This document shows positions 13,883 to 25,812 of a stretch of 64,000 nt of DNA, piece after piece. The position numbers and the translations under genes were made by a program. The stretch covers positions 48,650 through 112,649 of the forward strand of contig MVAQ01000045.1 of the NCBI GenBank assembly GCA_014825775.1. The letters run 5' to 3'. Under the pieces are notes generated by a model. It saw nothing but the letters and a program-made list of their open reading frames with translations. It was not told where the DNA came from and did not search any database. Positions within the stretch are counted from its first letter, which is position 1. Each line of letters starts with the position of its first letter. The DNA is from Krasilnikovozyma curviuscula. Its lineage: Eukaryota; Basidiomycota; Tremellomycetes; Cystofilobasidiales; Mrakiaceae.

Positions 13883-15854
13883 TCAGTCTGAATCTGAATC
13901 GACTATCACACCCTTCTTGACCATCGCCTTCCCTTTCTCCTTCACTTTTTCGGCTACCATCACTTCAATTTCGACCTTTGTCGTTTTCACCTTCTTCTTT
14001 TCCTTCTTCTCCGCGACATCCACCACTTCCAGCACCTCTTCATCCTCCTCAATAGCATCACTATCGCCCTCTTCAACCTTTTCCTTCTTCCTCTTTCCAT
14101 CACCAGCTTTTCCTTTCGAGCTTCCCCACAGCAGTTCGGCACACTTCTTGATTCCCGTCCCCATAGAGCTCTTCTTCGCGTCCTCTTTGTTCTTCCAAAC
14201 ACATCTCACGTCCTCCTCTGTTCCAATCTTTGGTCGCTTCTCACCAGTGATTACAAGGTGTGTAGCGATGTACTTCATCTTGATGTGACTGAAAATATGG
14301 TTGACTGAACCGAGATGCTGGAATTTGTGGTTCAAAGATGTCGGAGTCCAATTGGGTAGAAGCTTTGATGAGAGGAGATCTAATGTGGCTTGCTCTAAGT
14401 GCGATTTCTTCGTGGATGATGCTGGTGATGGTAGCACTACCGAGGGGAATTCCTCCATTCCAGCAAGGAGACCTGGGAAAGGAGCATCTTCGTTCGTCAG
14501 TCTGCGCCGAACCGATGACCCACGCTAACGAGCACTTACCTTTATCAGGTCTAGTCACAATCAAGTAAGAACTGCCTCTATTTCTATCATCAGGTCTGAA
14601 CTCGACGATGCAGACGACGCAGTCTTCATCCCTCTTCTTTGCCTTCACTTCTTTGAGCGGAAAAGCGCTGACTGATTTCACGCCGGCGTTGAAATCGGAG
14701 GAGATGGGCGTGCATATGGAACAGAGATCTTCAATGTCTTGAGGTTGCGGCGGAAGGGCATCGAGTGTCATCTGTAGCAAAAGACAACGACATGTCAGAA
14801 TACAGCTGACCATACAAAGCGAAAATGATCCTACCTCTGAATAAGCGTTACAGTGCTCTTTGAGAGGACATTCACCACATGCAGCATTCACAGGTGTGCA
14901 TACCGTCGCACCTAACTCCATCAGCGCCTGATTCCAAGCTTCTGGGCTGTTCATTTTCTCCTTCACATCACCATTGCCCAGTCCTTCTTTTTCAACCAAC
15001 CTCTTCGCCAACGCCCACATCTTCTCCACAAAAACCTTCTCTTTAGGATTAATATGGATGCCAAACACCCTGCTAAACACCCGGTTCACATTCCCATCCA
15101 CTAGAGCCGCCTCTTTACCGAAGGCGATACTCGAGATGGCACCTGCAGTGTAGGGCCCAACACCAGGGATATTCTTCTCCAATTCAGTTGCGGAGGAGGG
15201 CAAAACGTTGTTATATTCCTTGTGGATTTTCTGAGCTGCTTGCAGAAGTCGCTGGCCGCGAGAGTAGTAGCCCAGACCTGTCCAAAGTGTGTTGATGGAT
15301 TCGGGTGTCGCGGTTGTTGCTAATGTTTCGATAGTGGGGTACTGTGCTATCCACCGATTGAAGTAGGGAATAACAGTTGCGACCTCGAATTTGTGTCCAA
15401 TCAGACGCGAAGTAAATCCAGAAAGACGCGTGTCAGCTGGGGAAGTCAACGAATAAAGAGATTTGTGAAATGTACAACTCACCTGAGTTTGTTGGAGCAT
15501 AATCTCACTGACCAACACCTCATAAGCTCTCTGGCCTCTATCCTCTTTACTCAACGTTGGATCAAACTTCTTTCGCCATGGCATTTCCCGCTTTTCCCTC
15601 ACGCCTTCAAACCAGTCTAACAGCTTGTACCTGTGGGGTATCAACCTGTCTGCGGAATGGTAGTCTGACGCATGGGGTCGATTGCAGGATTTCTCGTCAA
15701 ACTTGGATGAAGAAGAAGAAAAACTTCCAGCCGTTAGTTTCGAAGAGGTGCTGGTAAGTTTCTGTTTCTTGGATGAGGACGACGAGGTCGTTGCTGGAGT
15801 TGGCAGGGCTCGTTTCTCAGCGACCGCTTTGAAGAAAGGGTGAGTTGCTGCCAT
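13883..15854 (-). CDS. A/G-specific adenine DNA glycosylase (MutY homologue)
   Basis: Base-excision repair glycosylase removing adenine opposite 8-oxoguanine. ATG at 15854 (MAATHPFFKAVAEKRALP). A basic, Ser-rich N-terminus is followed by DWFEGVREKREMPWRKKFDP and YEVLVSEIMLQQTQV (catalytic Glu), then ATVIPYFNRWIAQYPTI. The helix-hairpin-helix is IPGVGPYTAGAISSIAFG; the catalytic Asp lies in VDGNVNRVFSRVFG. The 4Fe-4S cluster motif CTPVNAACGECPLKEHC has the C-x6-C-x2-C-x5-C spacing. The C-terminal NUDIX-like domain includes GLLAGMEEFPSV and the recognition part HIFSHIKMKYIATHLV. It ends in a Lys/Glu-rich tail (VDSDSD, TGA 13883-13885). One intron between QTQ and VATVIP stays open if unspliced, so a longer unspliced reading is not the protein. 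Confidence 0.93.
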
Positions 15855-16722
15855 GGGCTTGCTTGCTTGACAGTTGCATGTGTCCTGACCATCATCTTCC
15901 CAGTCGCGTTTCTTGCTGACGCTGCGAAGAGTGAGGCGACGATCGTAGATGAAACAAGTCCATTGCTATTCTATCCAGATCCCATGCTATGGAATAACAA
16001 TACCTTTTGTAGAGGTAGAATTCTCTTCGATCTGCCCTGCAGTATGTCCAGCTGGAAGGCCGTCGATATTCGAGTGGGGAACGGCTTTTCTGGACCATCC
16101 TTCTTAGCTGAGAAACCGCTACCATTTCCTTCCCATGCTTTTCTGAAGGAAATGAACATCGTATTTGATCAGATCAGGGAGTCTAAAGATCAGTCTGTGA
16201 GGAAACAGTGAGCTCTCACCATTACACATTCTTTGAACGCCTCGAATTCCTTCTGGCACACATTTTTATTGATATCTAGATACTGAGAGGCTACGCAAGA
16301 GCCATAGACCTCAGCCTGTAGTCAAATTAGGAAACGACATCAACAAGTTGACCTTGCTTTCCGAGGGCTTCGGTGCGGAGGAGCAGTACTGACTGTACTG
16401 GAGCACGACTTGACGCCTGCACTGAACGCCTTAAGACCTTCTGATATCCTGGGGGCGGCCCTGGATTTACTGAGTGAGGTCGGTATAGGAGGAGGCATTA
16501 GCCCAGTGTATGCTGTGGGCGCTGACAGTCAAACCATGCGAGCGAACATCTCGTGTGTCTTGACACATGCAGAGGTGGCGCAGCGTGCAATCTTACAGAC
16601 CCCTTGCGTTCTTGCCTAGCGAGTTACTAACAAAAGGAGGTTGTGAAAGGATGTGTATGCCAATTCCGCACTGTATAATGGCCTGCCTTTCAGGTTCCCC
16701 TGATCTTGCTTCAAGCAGCAGA
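15855..16722. other. intergenic region between MutY start and mS33 stop
   Basis: About 870 bp. A 123-codon open frame on + (15840-16211) begins at GTG and overlaps the MutY start antisense; I do not accept it. The region should hold the MutY promoter and the mS33 3' UTR. Confidence 0.4.
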
Positions 16723-17172
16723 TTACTTCCTCTTCTTCTTCTTCTGCTTCTCTTCTCCCGCAGCTACAACGCATGAAAAAAACACAACAAAAGAAACGGT
16801 ATCATATCAGCGTCACAGTCAAAGAACGAAAGCTGCGAAAAGACCGTGAAGGAAGATCTTCTCAGAGCGTCTCACTGGCAACTCACCTCTCTTAGCCGGC
16901 TTCCCTTTGCCTCTCTCCGCATCGTACTTATTCTTCTCAATTCTATACAGCTCCTTCTCGTTGATAAACACCTCGCTTGGGTACATCGCCTGCTTCTGCT
17001 TGAAGCTCATTGTCGGTGGCCAGTAACTTTTCAAATTGGGCCCAATCAGAGGCTCTTCCATATACCGCGTACCCAGTCGGAGATTGAATGGATTGAACGG
17101 TCGTCGGAAGATAGTGGATTGGGCAGAGAGGAGGGAGATCATTCGATCTGCTGAAGGGGGTTTTATCGACAT
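16723..17172 (-). CDS. RSM27: mitochondrial small-subunit ribosomal protein mS33 (Rsm27)
   Basis: Protein of the mitoribosome small subunit. It reads MSIKPPSADRMISLLSAQST, then FRRPFNPFNLRLGTRY, EEPLIGPNLKSYWPP, FKQKQAMYPSEVFINEKE and RIEKNKYDAERGKGKPAKR. This matches the Rsm27/MRP-S33 pattern (F-NP-G-R-G, L-GP-Y, YP, a basic RGKGxPKK-like end). An intron (GTGAGT ... GTAG) joins PAKR to a lysine-rich last exon, AAGEEKQKKKKRK, stop TAA 16723-16725. About 110 residues, normal for the family. An in-frame start upstream would add about 30 residues (from 17262); I chose the ATG at 17172 because it is nearest the conserved part, but the longer form could carry the targeting sequence. Confidence 0.8.
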
Positions 17173-17680
17173 GGTGGAGGGAAAATGAGAGAGGGAGAAT
17201 GTGGTTGAGGGGTAGGTTTCTGTTGGGATTGAGGTGACCTTTGTATCCTGAGTGGACAACAAGCTCTTTGTTAACGAGAGGGACGGCCAATTGGGACCCT
17301 GTTGAACATACCGATGTCCCGAGTCTTTTCTGCAACCTTCAAAATCAATTCAAGATAGTTTCTTGACACCAAACTAGCCCAGAGTAGCAGAAGTATCAAA
17401 TTTAGACGCTTTGTCTGCCCTTAGGTTTCCCTGAGGAAGGAGTCGGAAAAGGAAGTAGCAGGTGGTTAGTCCTGAACTGAAGGTGCGGTGCCTTCGACAA
17501 GACTGCCTCAGTTTAAAAAATTACCTTTTCCAGTAATTTTTCGGAGTGCGGCTTTGTTTTGATTTCTCGAGTTGACAATCTGGCAGGGGGGATAGAGCCA
17601 GCTCACCAGTTCATTCCAGTAGCGAATATCTGAGAACATATTTACATAAGCCACTATCAAGTCTAAGTGTTATTTTACGT
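17173..17680. other. intergenic region upstream of mS33
   Basis: About 500 bp between the mS33 start and the stop of the oxidoreductase gene. It likely contains the mS33 promoter and possibly an upstream leader. Nothing else seen. Confidence 0.4.
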
Positions 17681-19317
17681 TCACCAAGGACCGTCACAAG
17701 CATTCGCAATCATAGTAAAGATGTCCAAGTCTTTCTTAGCGTCCAGCGGGCTCGTCTTAACCTCCTTGCCGTTGACAATCACTTCATAGAGCTCTTCGTA
17801 CTCCAGCGTATAGGCGTCTTTGTACGTTGGACGTATATTTTCTTCGACGAAGTCGCCTTCAGGGGATGTTTTAAGGACTGTCGCGGTGATTGGCAGACCT
17901 TTGATGTATGGTCTGAGTGAGAATAGTAATGATCAGGTGAGAAGAGACAGGATCCAAGGGTAAGGTTGGGACGTACGTGTCGTAGGTCACCTTGATATGT
18001 TTATCTTCAGTGATCACTTCAATGTGAGCATCAAACTTCTTCACATGATCAATAATCATTTCGTAGTAAGCACTGAATCCTTGGCTGAGGCATCAAACAA
18101 TAAAACCACAAGCACCATCAGTTTGGAGGTGAAAGTAGGGCGGTAGAGCTGTCATCAGCGACGAGGGACTCACAATTGGAAATGGACAGTCACAAAAACC
18201 CCACCAGGTCCTGCTTTCCTAGACACAGACAACACCTTCTCCGGCATACCAATGAGCTCTCTCATTGCACTCAGGTCATGACTCGCCAGACCACCAAGCA
18301 GGTTCCAGAACATGACTTCTTTCGGATCTTTGGCTTTTTCTTCACCGATGGCGCGACCAAAGATGTCTTTCGCTTTAACTGCTTTGTCATCCATTGCCGA
18401 TTTAGGGATATCGGTAATTGGGATTGTGAACACACCACTCTGCTCAACGAAGAAACTGTTCTGTAGGATGCAAAAGAAGGAGGTGGGTTAGCTGTAGAAA
18501 GTGCGATGTTGATCGAAGCATCATTCCTCTGACCATGCCGATGATATCCCTGACTCTGACTTGATTAGAGAAAGAATGAGATATTGAGTCAGGGCCATCT
18601 CCCCCCAGCTTCATAGGATCTCGAACAACTTACCATAGTTGATCTCCTTTGCCTCCTTGATGAGCTCCTTGACTCTAAGGAAAGCCGTAGCGTATCGTCT
18701 CATATAACCAACAAATGCAACCTTTCCACTCTTAACTCTAGCAGCTTCAATGTCATCCGCATCTTTGTGGGTAAGAGCCATTGGTTTCTCAATCATCACA
18801 GATTTCCCAGCTTCGAGGGCTTCGATAGCTTGAACGGCCTATGTTGGGACATGAAAGCGTCAGCAAGTGGAACTGGTTAGAATTCAACATCGATTTCTTA
18901 CATGGTACTCGTTCGCTGTCAAAATGAAGACGACGTCGATCTCTGGAGATCCTTTGAGCATATCAGTCCTGCGCATTGTCAAGAAACACATTCCCGTCAG
19001 ACCAGTCGTTAATGAACTATGAAACATTGAAACAGACCAATCGAAAAGGTAACCTACAATGAGCTGTATGTGGTTGGAATATGAAATTTCTTGGAGCAGT
19101 GGGCCAAAGCAATGGCACTGACATCACAAAGAGCCGCTGTTTTGTAGAGATGAGAGCAAAGCAAGAGTGTTGGTAAGTGAGTTGTCATAGCTACTTCACC
19201 ACAGCCAACTACCGAAAGCACGGACAAAGAGCAAACAGCGCCAAAAGGTCAGTCAAGAGCTACCTCTGGCGGAGGACACTACTTACCGATCCCGACATTG
19301 AGGATTTTGGAGGGCAT
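17681..19317 (-). CDS. NAD(P)-binding oxidoreductase, Gfo/Idh/MocA family
   Basis: Predicted cytosolic sugar or inositol-type dehydrogenase. The first exon is 31 nt (MPSKILNVGIG, the first strand and glycine loop of the Rossmann fold; ATG 19317). Later exons: DMLKGSPEIDVVFILTANEYHAVQAIEALEAGKSVMIEKPMALT, where EKPMA carries the family's conserved Lys-Pro; GKVAFVGYMRRYATAFLRVKELI; VFTIPITDIPKSAMDDKAVK; FWNLLGGLASHDLSAMRELIGMP, with the HD of the substrate site; and the beta-sheet C-terminal domain. It ends DIFTMIANACDGPW, TGA 17681-17683. The substrate is unknown. It is transcribed divergently from the Zn2Cys6 regulator only 240 bp away, which suggests a regulator-target pair. Confidence 0.85.
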
Positions 19318-19557
19318 ACTATTCTCGCTCTATGATAATTCTTTTATTTATTCAGATGAAGAGCTGGTGATGGTTTGGGAGGTGCTGAGGCACTCTTTCC
19401 GAAGGTGCTTCCCCATCTCGCTGAATTGAAGCCAGATCTTCGCTGAAAAACCAGTAAAAAGCAGCGCAGGGATTTCTGCGGTAAAAATCCCTTTGCCCAA
19501 CGTCCAAAATCCGATAAGCAGGATATTCAACGATCTCATAGGAGGAAACTTGCCTGT
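19318..19557. promoter_or_regulatory. 240-bp bidirectional promoter, oxidoreductase / Zn2Cys6 regulator
   Basis: The whole gap between two divergent start codons. No perfect CGG/CCG repeat with a common zinc-cluster spacing is apparent; single CGG (about 19480) and CCG (about 19511) triplets are present. Confidence 0.5.
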
Positions 19558-22525
19558 ATGAATGAACTAACCAATGGGAATGGAGCTCCAGCGAGGGACC
19601 GAAGCAGCCGCTCGAGGTCGCCCCCTCCAAAGCGCCGAGCGTAAGTGGCCCACCCCGCTACTTGTTAATGGAATTTGATTACTTGACACTGCGCTGATGA
19701 TATTCTGCCCTACATGTATATAGCTGTGTTGCTTGTCGAGAAGCTAAGGCAAGTTCAGGGTCTCTTATTGCTATTCTGTTCAAGCTGCTGCACAAAGCTA
19801 TCCCAAATAACTGAGGCTCGGACTGACCTCTTTGATACAGGTTCGATGCTCTGGAGGGGATACCTTCTGGATGACTGGTGAGACCTGCAACCGATGTGTA
19901 CGAATGCGCCTTGACTGTGCCTATTCAATCAAGAAACGAGGTCGAAAGCCTGGACAGAAGACGGCGGCCAAACCGACGTGAGTTGCGGCATAAGCAATGT
20001 GGTACTGCCCAACGCTCAAGCATATCTTTTGAACCTTCGTGTAGAATCTCAGCTTCAATTGACCTACCCACGATGAGTGACACCACTCAAAAGCGACCAG
20101 AGAAGGTTGAAGACAACTCGACGGATCATGTCATGACCTACTCTGGCTCTCATACTTCGAACAGCAACCCAGCGTTGCTGTCCCTTAACAATCTTTCCCA
20201 AATATCTGAAGCCATGCTCTCTCTCGGGGGACGGAATATCCACGAACCAATGGTCCACTTCTCTACTGGCTTGCAGCCCGTCGCATCTACATCGTCGGCC
20301 GGGCTGAACTACCACCGGAATCCATCTTCCCCCCATATTGAACAACCTTCACCTTTCTCAAATGCCAGTGGGACATCATACGCATCGGTAAGCCGAGGTC
20401 ACTCGTTGGCTATTGCAGACCATCTCGATCCGGAATTGGAAACGACAACGACCTCATCGCATACACTCGAACGACCGAGCGATCACAGCTATCTCAACAA
20501 TCCACAACAATTAGCTCAGAAATTAACGCCATCCAATCAGTTGAGGCGGTCAAAGTATCCTGAACTCGATCCAGTCGCGCTTGGATTTGTCAGTGAGCTA
20601 GAGGTGTCATACTTGGTCACCATGTGAGTTTAATATCTCAAATCAAATGATTTCTTCGTATGATATCCCTGAAGGCTGATGCGATGGAAATTTGAAACCT
20701 CTTCCCATTGTGTTTGATGTCGCAGGTTCCACACCAAATTGAATGTCATGATTGCCCTCCTCGACCCCAGACTACACACCACCGCCTATCTCAGATCAAA
20801 CTCTCCCATTCTTTTCTCCTCTGTCCTCTGTGTATCAGCCAAGTTCTTCCGCCCAAAGATCTACGACACTTTACACTCTCACGCCCAAACCATTACGATC
20901 CGCGAAGTAATTTCCGGAGGCGCCGAACTTGAATTCATCCAGAGCTTGATGATTCTCATGTACTGGAAACAAGCGGCGGATAAATCGATCTGGATCAAGC
21001 TCAATATGGCTATCTCGATGGCTATTCAGATGAGACTTGATACGAAGATTGCAGATCTGCTCAAGACTACGTCGTCGGTGGAGCTGGAGGCTAGACAAGC
21101 TCTGGTAAGCTTCAAATTAACACATTGATCTTTGCAGACATTAAAGGCTAATTCTTGGACTTATGGATGTAACAGGACGAGCAGCGGACATGGCTCTGTT
21201 TGGCTTGCTTCGATAACACGTACAGCAGCGTCTTTGGATTCCCAAAAATCATACGAGCGAGTGAGATTGGGAATGCGGAAGCTTGGGCGCTAGGACATCT
21301 GCAGCTAGACTGCAACGAAGATATGCGCTTGGCCTACAGTTTGGAGTAAGTGATTTTGCGCCCTCATCCTCAACCTTTTTTGTTGACAACACACGATTTA
21401 CCTTGCGGTGCTGTAGAGTGTGCGTTATTGATGACGCATTGACCGTGTTTCGTGCTAGTCCACCACTGAATTCACGCAGTGCTTTGCACACTTTGGATGA
21501 CCTGGAGAAACGACTGCAGACGATTCGAGAAAAATGGTTCGGTCGCAATCGAAGTAAGTGCTTACGTCAAAATATAAACTCACTGTGTTATCGCTGAGCC
21601 TCCAAACTGAAGGTCTGCTCCACGAGTCCGTCGTAATCGCCAGTTTCTTCTTTGCTCGATGCGCGTTCGACCTCAGACGTGCGCGACTGGAAGTCAACCC
21701 TACTCATCAGATTCGCTCCGATTGTATCGCTTTGGCAGGTGAAGTGATTGAGGCTGCCATTACTCTGTCGGATCAAGGTGATCTGATTTTTCTACAGGAC
21801 GCGGGATCGGTCATTTTCTCAAAAATAGGACTCTTCTTCAATTCAGTGAGTGATTCAGCGTCATTTCTGCCGCTTCTTTGAAGTGTTGATTATCGAAAAA
21901 AATATTGAATAACTTAATTTTGTGTAGATCTTTGCAGATCTAGAAATCTCAGAACGACGAACAATTGTCATGCTGATGAAGAGGATCCATCACATGTGTG
22001 TCTCTCAATCGCCAGATCCAGACTCAGCACCAGCCTTCATCCACCGATTCTTTGCCCGTCTCATGCGGTCGCTTGATACACAGTCGAGGCTCCAATCGAG
22101 AGCTGCCAGTCCTGCCGCGCAACCGTCGCAGATGATGGACATGCACACAAACGCTGGCGAAGGTGGTCTGGATTTGTTGTTGGGCAATGATATGGTAAGC
22201 ACATAGCTCTTTTTTTTACAACGTAGAGGAGAGGTGAACTGATAGCCCGAGCTGGACCTTCTCTTTCACTGTGTGACGGTTTCTCCCCAAAAGTGGTGGA
22301 ATGACGCTGATGCTTTCAACACGCTAGACGATGGATATTGGTGAGAAGTCTTCTTTTTGTTCCAGCGCACATTATTACTGACAACCAGTGTTGTTGAATT
22401 TTTTTAATATATATATTTGCAGGGCTTCTCTACTGGCTTCAGCCCCACCAGCTCAGCTAGCAGGTGCGGCAGCCCCACCTGGTCAACACAATCAACCCCT
22501 TCAGCCTTGGCAGCCGTGGTCCTAG
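19558..22525 (+). CDS. Zn2Cys6 (Gal4-type) transcription factor
   Basis: DNA-binding transcriptional regulator. ATG 19558 gives MNELTNGNGAPARDRSS, then a basic SRSRSPPPKRRA leading into CVACREAK-VRCSGGDT...CNRCVRMRLDCAYS. The six cysteines of the binuclear zinc cluster have the spacing C2C6C12C2C6C, followed by the basic linker KKRGRKPGQK. The intron inside the cluster (19749-19840) starts GCAAGT, a GC-AG intron. A disordered Ser/Thr-rich stretch follows. Then comes a helical fungal-regulator middle domain: LNVMIALLDPRLHTTAYLRS, LFSSVLCVSAKFF, FIQSLMILMYWKQAADKSIW, AISMAIQMRL, DEQRTWLCLACFDNTYS. The last exon ends QPWQPWS, TAG 22523-22525. Around nine exons. The target genes are unknown; the divergent oxidoreductase is the obvious candidate. 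Confidence 0.88.
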
Positions 22526-23042
22526 GAAGCTTTACAAATTTATTATTATTTATTCTTTCAGGACCAGTTTCTCCTTGAAAATAGCGCAAATGATAATGAT
22601 GCTCTGTCAACGACCAGGAGCAGTCACAAGTTTGTTTACTTTCTGTGTACGAATCCCTAGATATCAATCCTGGGTTCATCCGTCTCTCTCCGAGAATGTA
22701 TCATTTGATTTCAATTTTCTGATGGAACCAGGAAAATCCCGTTGTTTGAGCTGTAGAGGGTCCATCGAGCAGCTGAGAAGTACAATCCTGGTCCGCCTTA
22801 CCTGAAACGATATTTGCTCCAGGAAGGACCTCGCTTCTATTACCTTTTTCAATTTCTTGGAACGCAGGAAAGTACAGGCGTCTGAAGAAGATAAATCATC
22901 GTTTCTATATGTTCGTTTCGTCCGCCACAACGAGCAGAGCGCGAAAATTGAAGTGCACCACTTTTGGAGACAACTTTGAACCGATCCACCAACATCAAAA
23001 CTTGACCTCGTACCCCTCTAATCAAGGAATAATAGATCCAGG
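22526..23042. other. intergenic region upstream of TMA46
   Basis: About 500 bp. An AT stretch (TTTATTATTATTTATTC, about 22538) follows the regulator stop and may belong to its 3' UTR. The rest should be the TMA46 promoter. No gene seen. Confidence 0.4.
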
Positions 23043-24991
23043 ATGCCTCCAAAGAAAGTTGCGGTCGATAAGGTGAGAATCTCAGGTTTCATTGCCATTC
23101 TCGTGCTCACGAGGGCAGTTGCGTCAAAGACAGCAAAAGACTGACACTCCTCTCGTATATCTGTGAATGGCATGGCAGACCTTCGGTATGAAGAATAAGA
23201 ACAAATCAGCCAAGGTCCAAAAAGATGTCTCTAGAATGAAGGAGGAGAGCAGTAGGAAAGGTAAAACTCCTGACGACGTGAGTATTTCAATACGGAGCTT
23301 TATTAGATATCTCAATACCTCTAAAGACTGTTTATTAATGATGTTTACGTTTTCATGCTGCTGCTGTATGGCTTCTGCTTTGTTGGGGATATAGATCAAG
23401 AAGGAGCAAGAGAGGGATTTACTGGCCAAGAGGAAGAAGGATGAGGCGAAAAGAGCTAAAGAAGGTAAGCTCGCCTTTACCTTCCCGAGAATGTTCATTG
23501 GGGAGAGATAAAAATGAGCATAGAGGGGCGAAAGGAGACGAAATTCTTCATGTGATCTCTCTTGACACACCCTTCTTGCGCTTTCTTTTCTCACAATCAA
23601 ACGACTGACGTTTGTCCCTTGATCTACAGAACTCGAACTTTTCAAGCCTGCTCAAGTGCAGAAAGTCCCATTCGGTGTTGGTTAGTAGCTGTACAGATTC
23701 TGACGTCTTGCGTTGCGCCGCGCTGACTTGACTCTGTTGTCATAGATCCCAAAACTGTGCTGTGTCAGTTCTACAAAGCTGGTCACTGTGAAAAGGGCAA
23801 CAAGTGTAAATTCTCTCATGACAAGAATATAGAACGTAAAGTTGACAAGGCGAACATGTATGAGGATGTCCGAGATACTAAAACGAAGGATAAAGAGGAT
23901 AAACTGAATGGTGAGGTCTCTTGAATTTATACCAACAGGGTTTTGGTTCTTCGTGCTGATTTCTGTAATCATTCTCAGATACGATGGATACCTGGACGGA
24001 TGAGAAGCTAGCGTCAGTGGTGCTTAGTAAGAAGGGCAACCAGAAGACAACAACGGACATTGTTTGCAAGCACTTTATTCAGGCTATTGAGGACGAGAAG
24101 TACGGTTGGTTCTGGGAATGTGTAAGTGATACCATTGAGAGAGTCTTGCTAATGACCATCTAGCTGACCTTTCCCGAATTGTCTCGATTCCAATGCCATC
24201 TCATGATCAGCCGAACGGCCTGAGCTGCTTCTATCGTCACGCTCTTCCACCTGGTTATGTCCTCAACTCTGAGCGGAAGAAGAAGGAGGCTGCAGCCAAG
24301 CAGAACACCATCACACTGGAGGAGTTCCTGGAGAGTGAAAGGCATAAATTGGGTGCAAATCTGACTCCGGTCACGGCAGAGAGTTTTGCCAAGTGAGTTT
24401 CTATTACATCATATCCCTCATCTTACTGGCTTCAATTTTGGAGCCGTTCATCACTGGAATGGTTTGCTGATCCCTTATACTATTTCCATTTTCTTGCCGT
24501 CTACTTCAGATGGAAGCAGACCAGAATGGACAAGAAGACAGCAGAAGAAGACGCTGCTCAGAAGCTAAAAGCTACAGCCGGTGCCCAAGGAAAGACCACA
24601 GGAATGTCTGGAAGGGATCTGGTTCGTTTTTCTTTATTGCACTTCTCCGAATCTTCTTATACCGACTAACTTTCTTCACTGCATTGATAATATCTTCATC
24701 AGTTTACCTTCAATGCAGACTGGTTCGAAGAGTCAGATTCCGAGAACGATGGCGACGAGTTTGATTTCTCACAGGTAAACCAGATTGCTACGAGCTTCAG
24801 ACGAGAGTAGGACTGACTTTATTTTTTACTTGCTGCCTTTCCAGTACCGACGGGATGAAGATGAGGAAAGTGAAGACGGAACTTCTGTGGACGAGGCCAG
24901 CGAAGCGGTCGACAAGCTCGACCTGGCGGACGCTGGCAGCTCGAATGGTGAACCTCAGTCGAAGGGTAAAGAGAAGGAGATCACAGAGTAG
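23043..24991 (+). CDS. TMA46: CCCH zinc-finger translation-associated protein (Tma46/ZC3H15, DFRP1 type)
   Basis: Ribosome-associated partner of the DRG/Rbg GTPases. The start ATG 23043 gives [10 protein letters not shown], then [17 protein letters not shown], the family N-terminus. Next come the basic helix [22 protein letters not shown] and [20 protein letters not shown]. Zinc finger 1 is [19 protein letters not shown] (C7C5C3H). Finger 2 is split by an intron: [23 protein letters not shown]. After it, [14 protein letters not shown], then the DFRP segment [17 protein letters not shown] with the acidic [13 protein letters not shown] region. It ends [11 protein letters not shown] at 24989-24991. 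About ten exons, full length. Confidence 0.93.
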
Positions 24992-25812
24992 AAGAAGAAA
25001 CCTCCTTTGTGTGTACGATCTATTATCACCTGCCTGACGAAAATATGCTTTTGTGCTGCAAGTCAGACAAGAGATCTTTTACAATTTTTACTTCTAAATC
25101 GCGTCGAGAAATCTTTCATAACCAGGTCTTCTATGACACACTAGGGTTCTCTAAGTCCGATTCTGTGTCATACAGAGTTCTTGCATATGCAGGCTCTCGA
25201 ATATTCAAGTCTTGTCCCAGAATCATCCTCGCTCTGTCAGTGAGTGACGATCGCTCGATAGCCAAGCACCACGTCGCGGACGAGCATGGCAGCATTGTCG
25301 CTGCTCTCTCTCAACCGACTTCACATTAACTCTGGATTGAAGTTATATTACAAGAGAAGTGACGTTTGAAAATCTAAGATCTTAGCTCGATGGTTGGCGC
25401 ACAAAGAGAGGAGGAGGGCCTACAGGGAAACTGAGCGTGAGTTTGTTGTTGGAGGTTGAGACAACTCCCCGGCAGAAAATCTCAACATCCATTATAACAG
25501 AGCAAATTGGAGAAGGTTAAAAGAGAAGGAACCTCTGAAGGGTAGAGGAATGAGTGATGGGTAAAGTGTTACAAAGTCCTGCCATGTGTCCTTAATTTCC
25601 TTCTACACCCAGCTGGTCTGGCACACATAGTCTCATAGAGAACTAGCTTTTAATAGAAAAATAAAAATGATGTATTAAGAAATGTACAGAAGATATTGAG
25701 CAGTATTCATCCTGTCGCATTGTCGACTTAATCAAAGTTTAAAACTGATCACGAACGAATTCCTTCTGAAAGATTAACGAAGCATTTTCGTACATTTAAC
25801 AATGAGGTCTGT
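24992..25812. other. convergent intergenic region TMA46 / sugar transporter
   Basis: About 820 bp between two convergent genes. Open frames present have no codon bias or motif that I can support. Confidence 0.4.

Noticed and set aside
15840..16211. 123-codon open frame on + with a hydrophobic N-terminus
   Set aside because: It begins at GTG, not ATG, overlaps the MutY start antisense, and has no splice-linked exon or recognisable domain.
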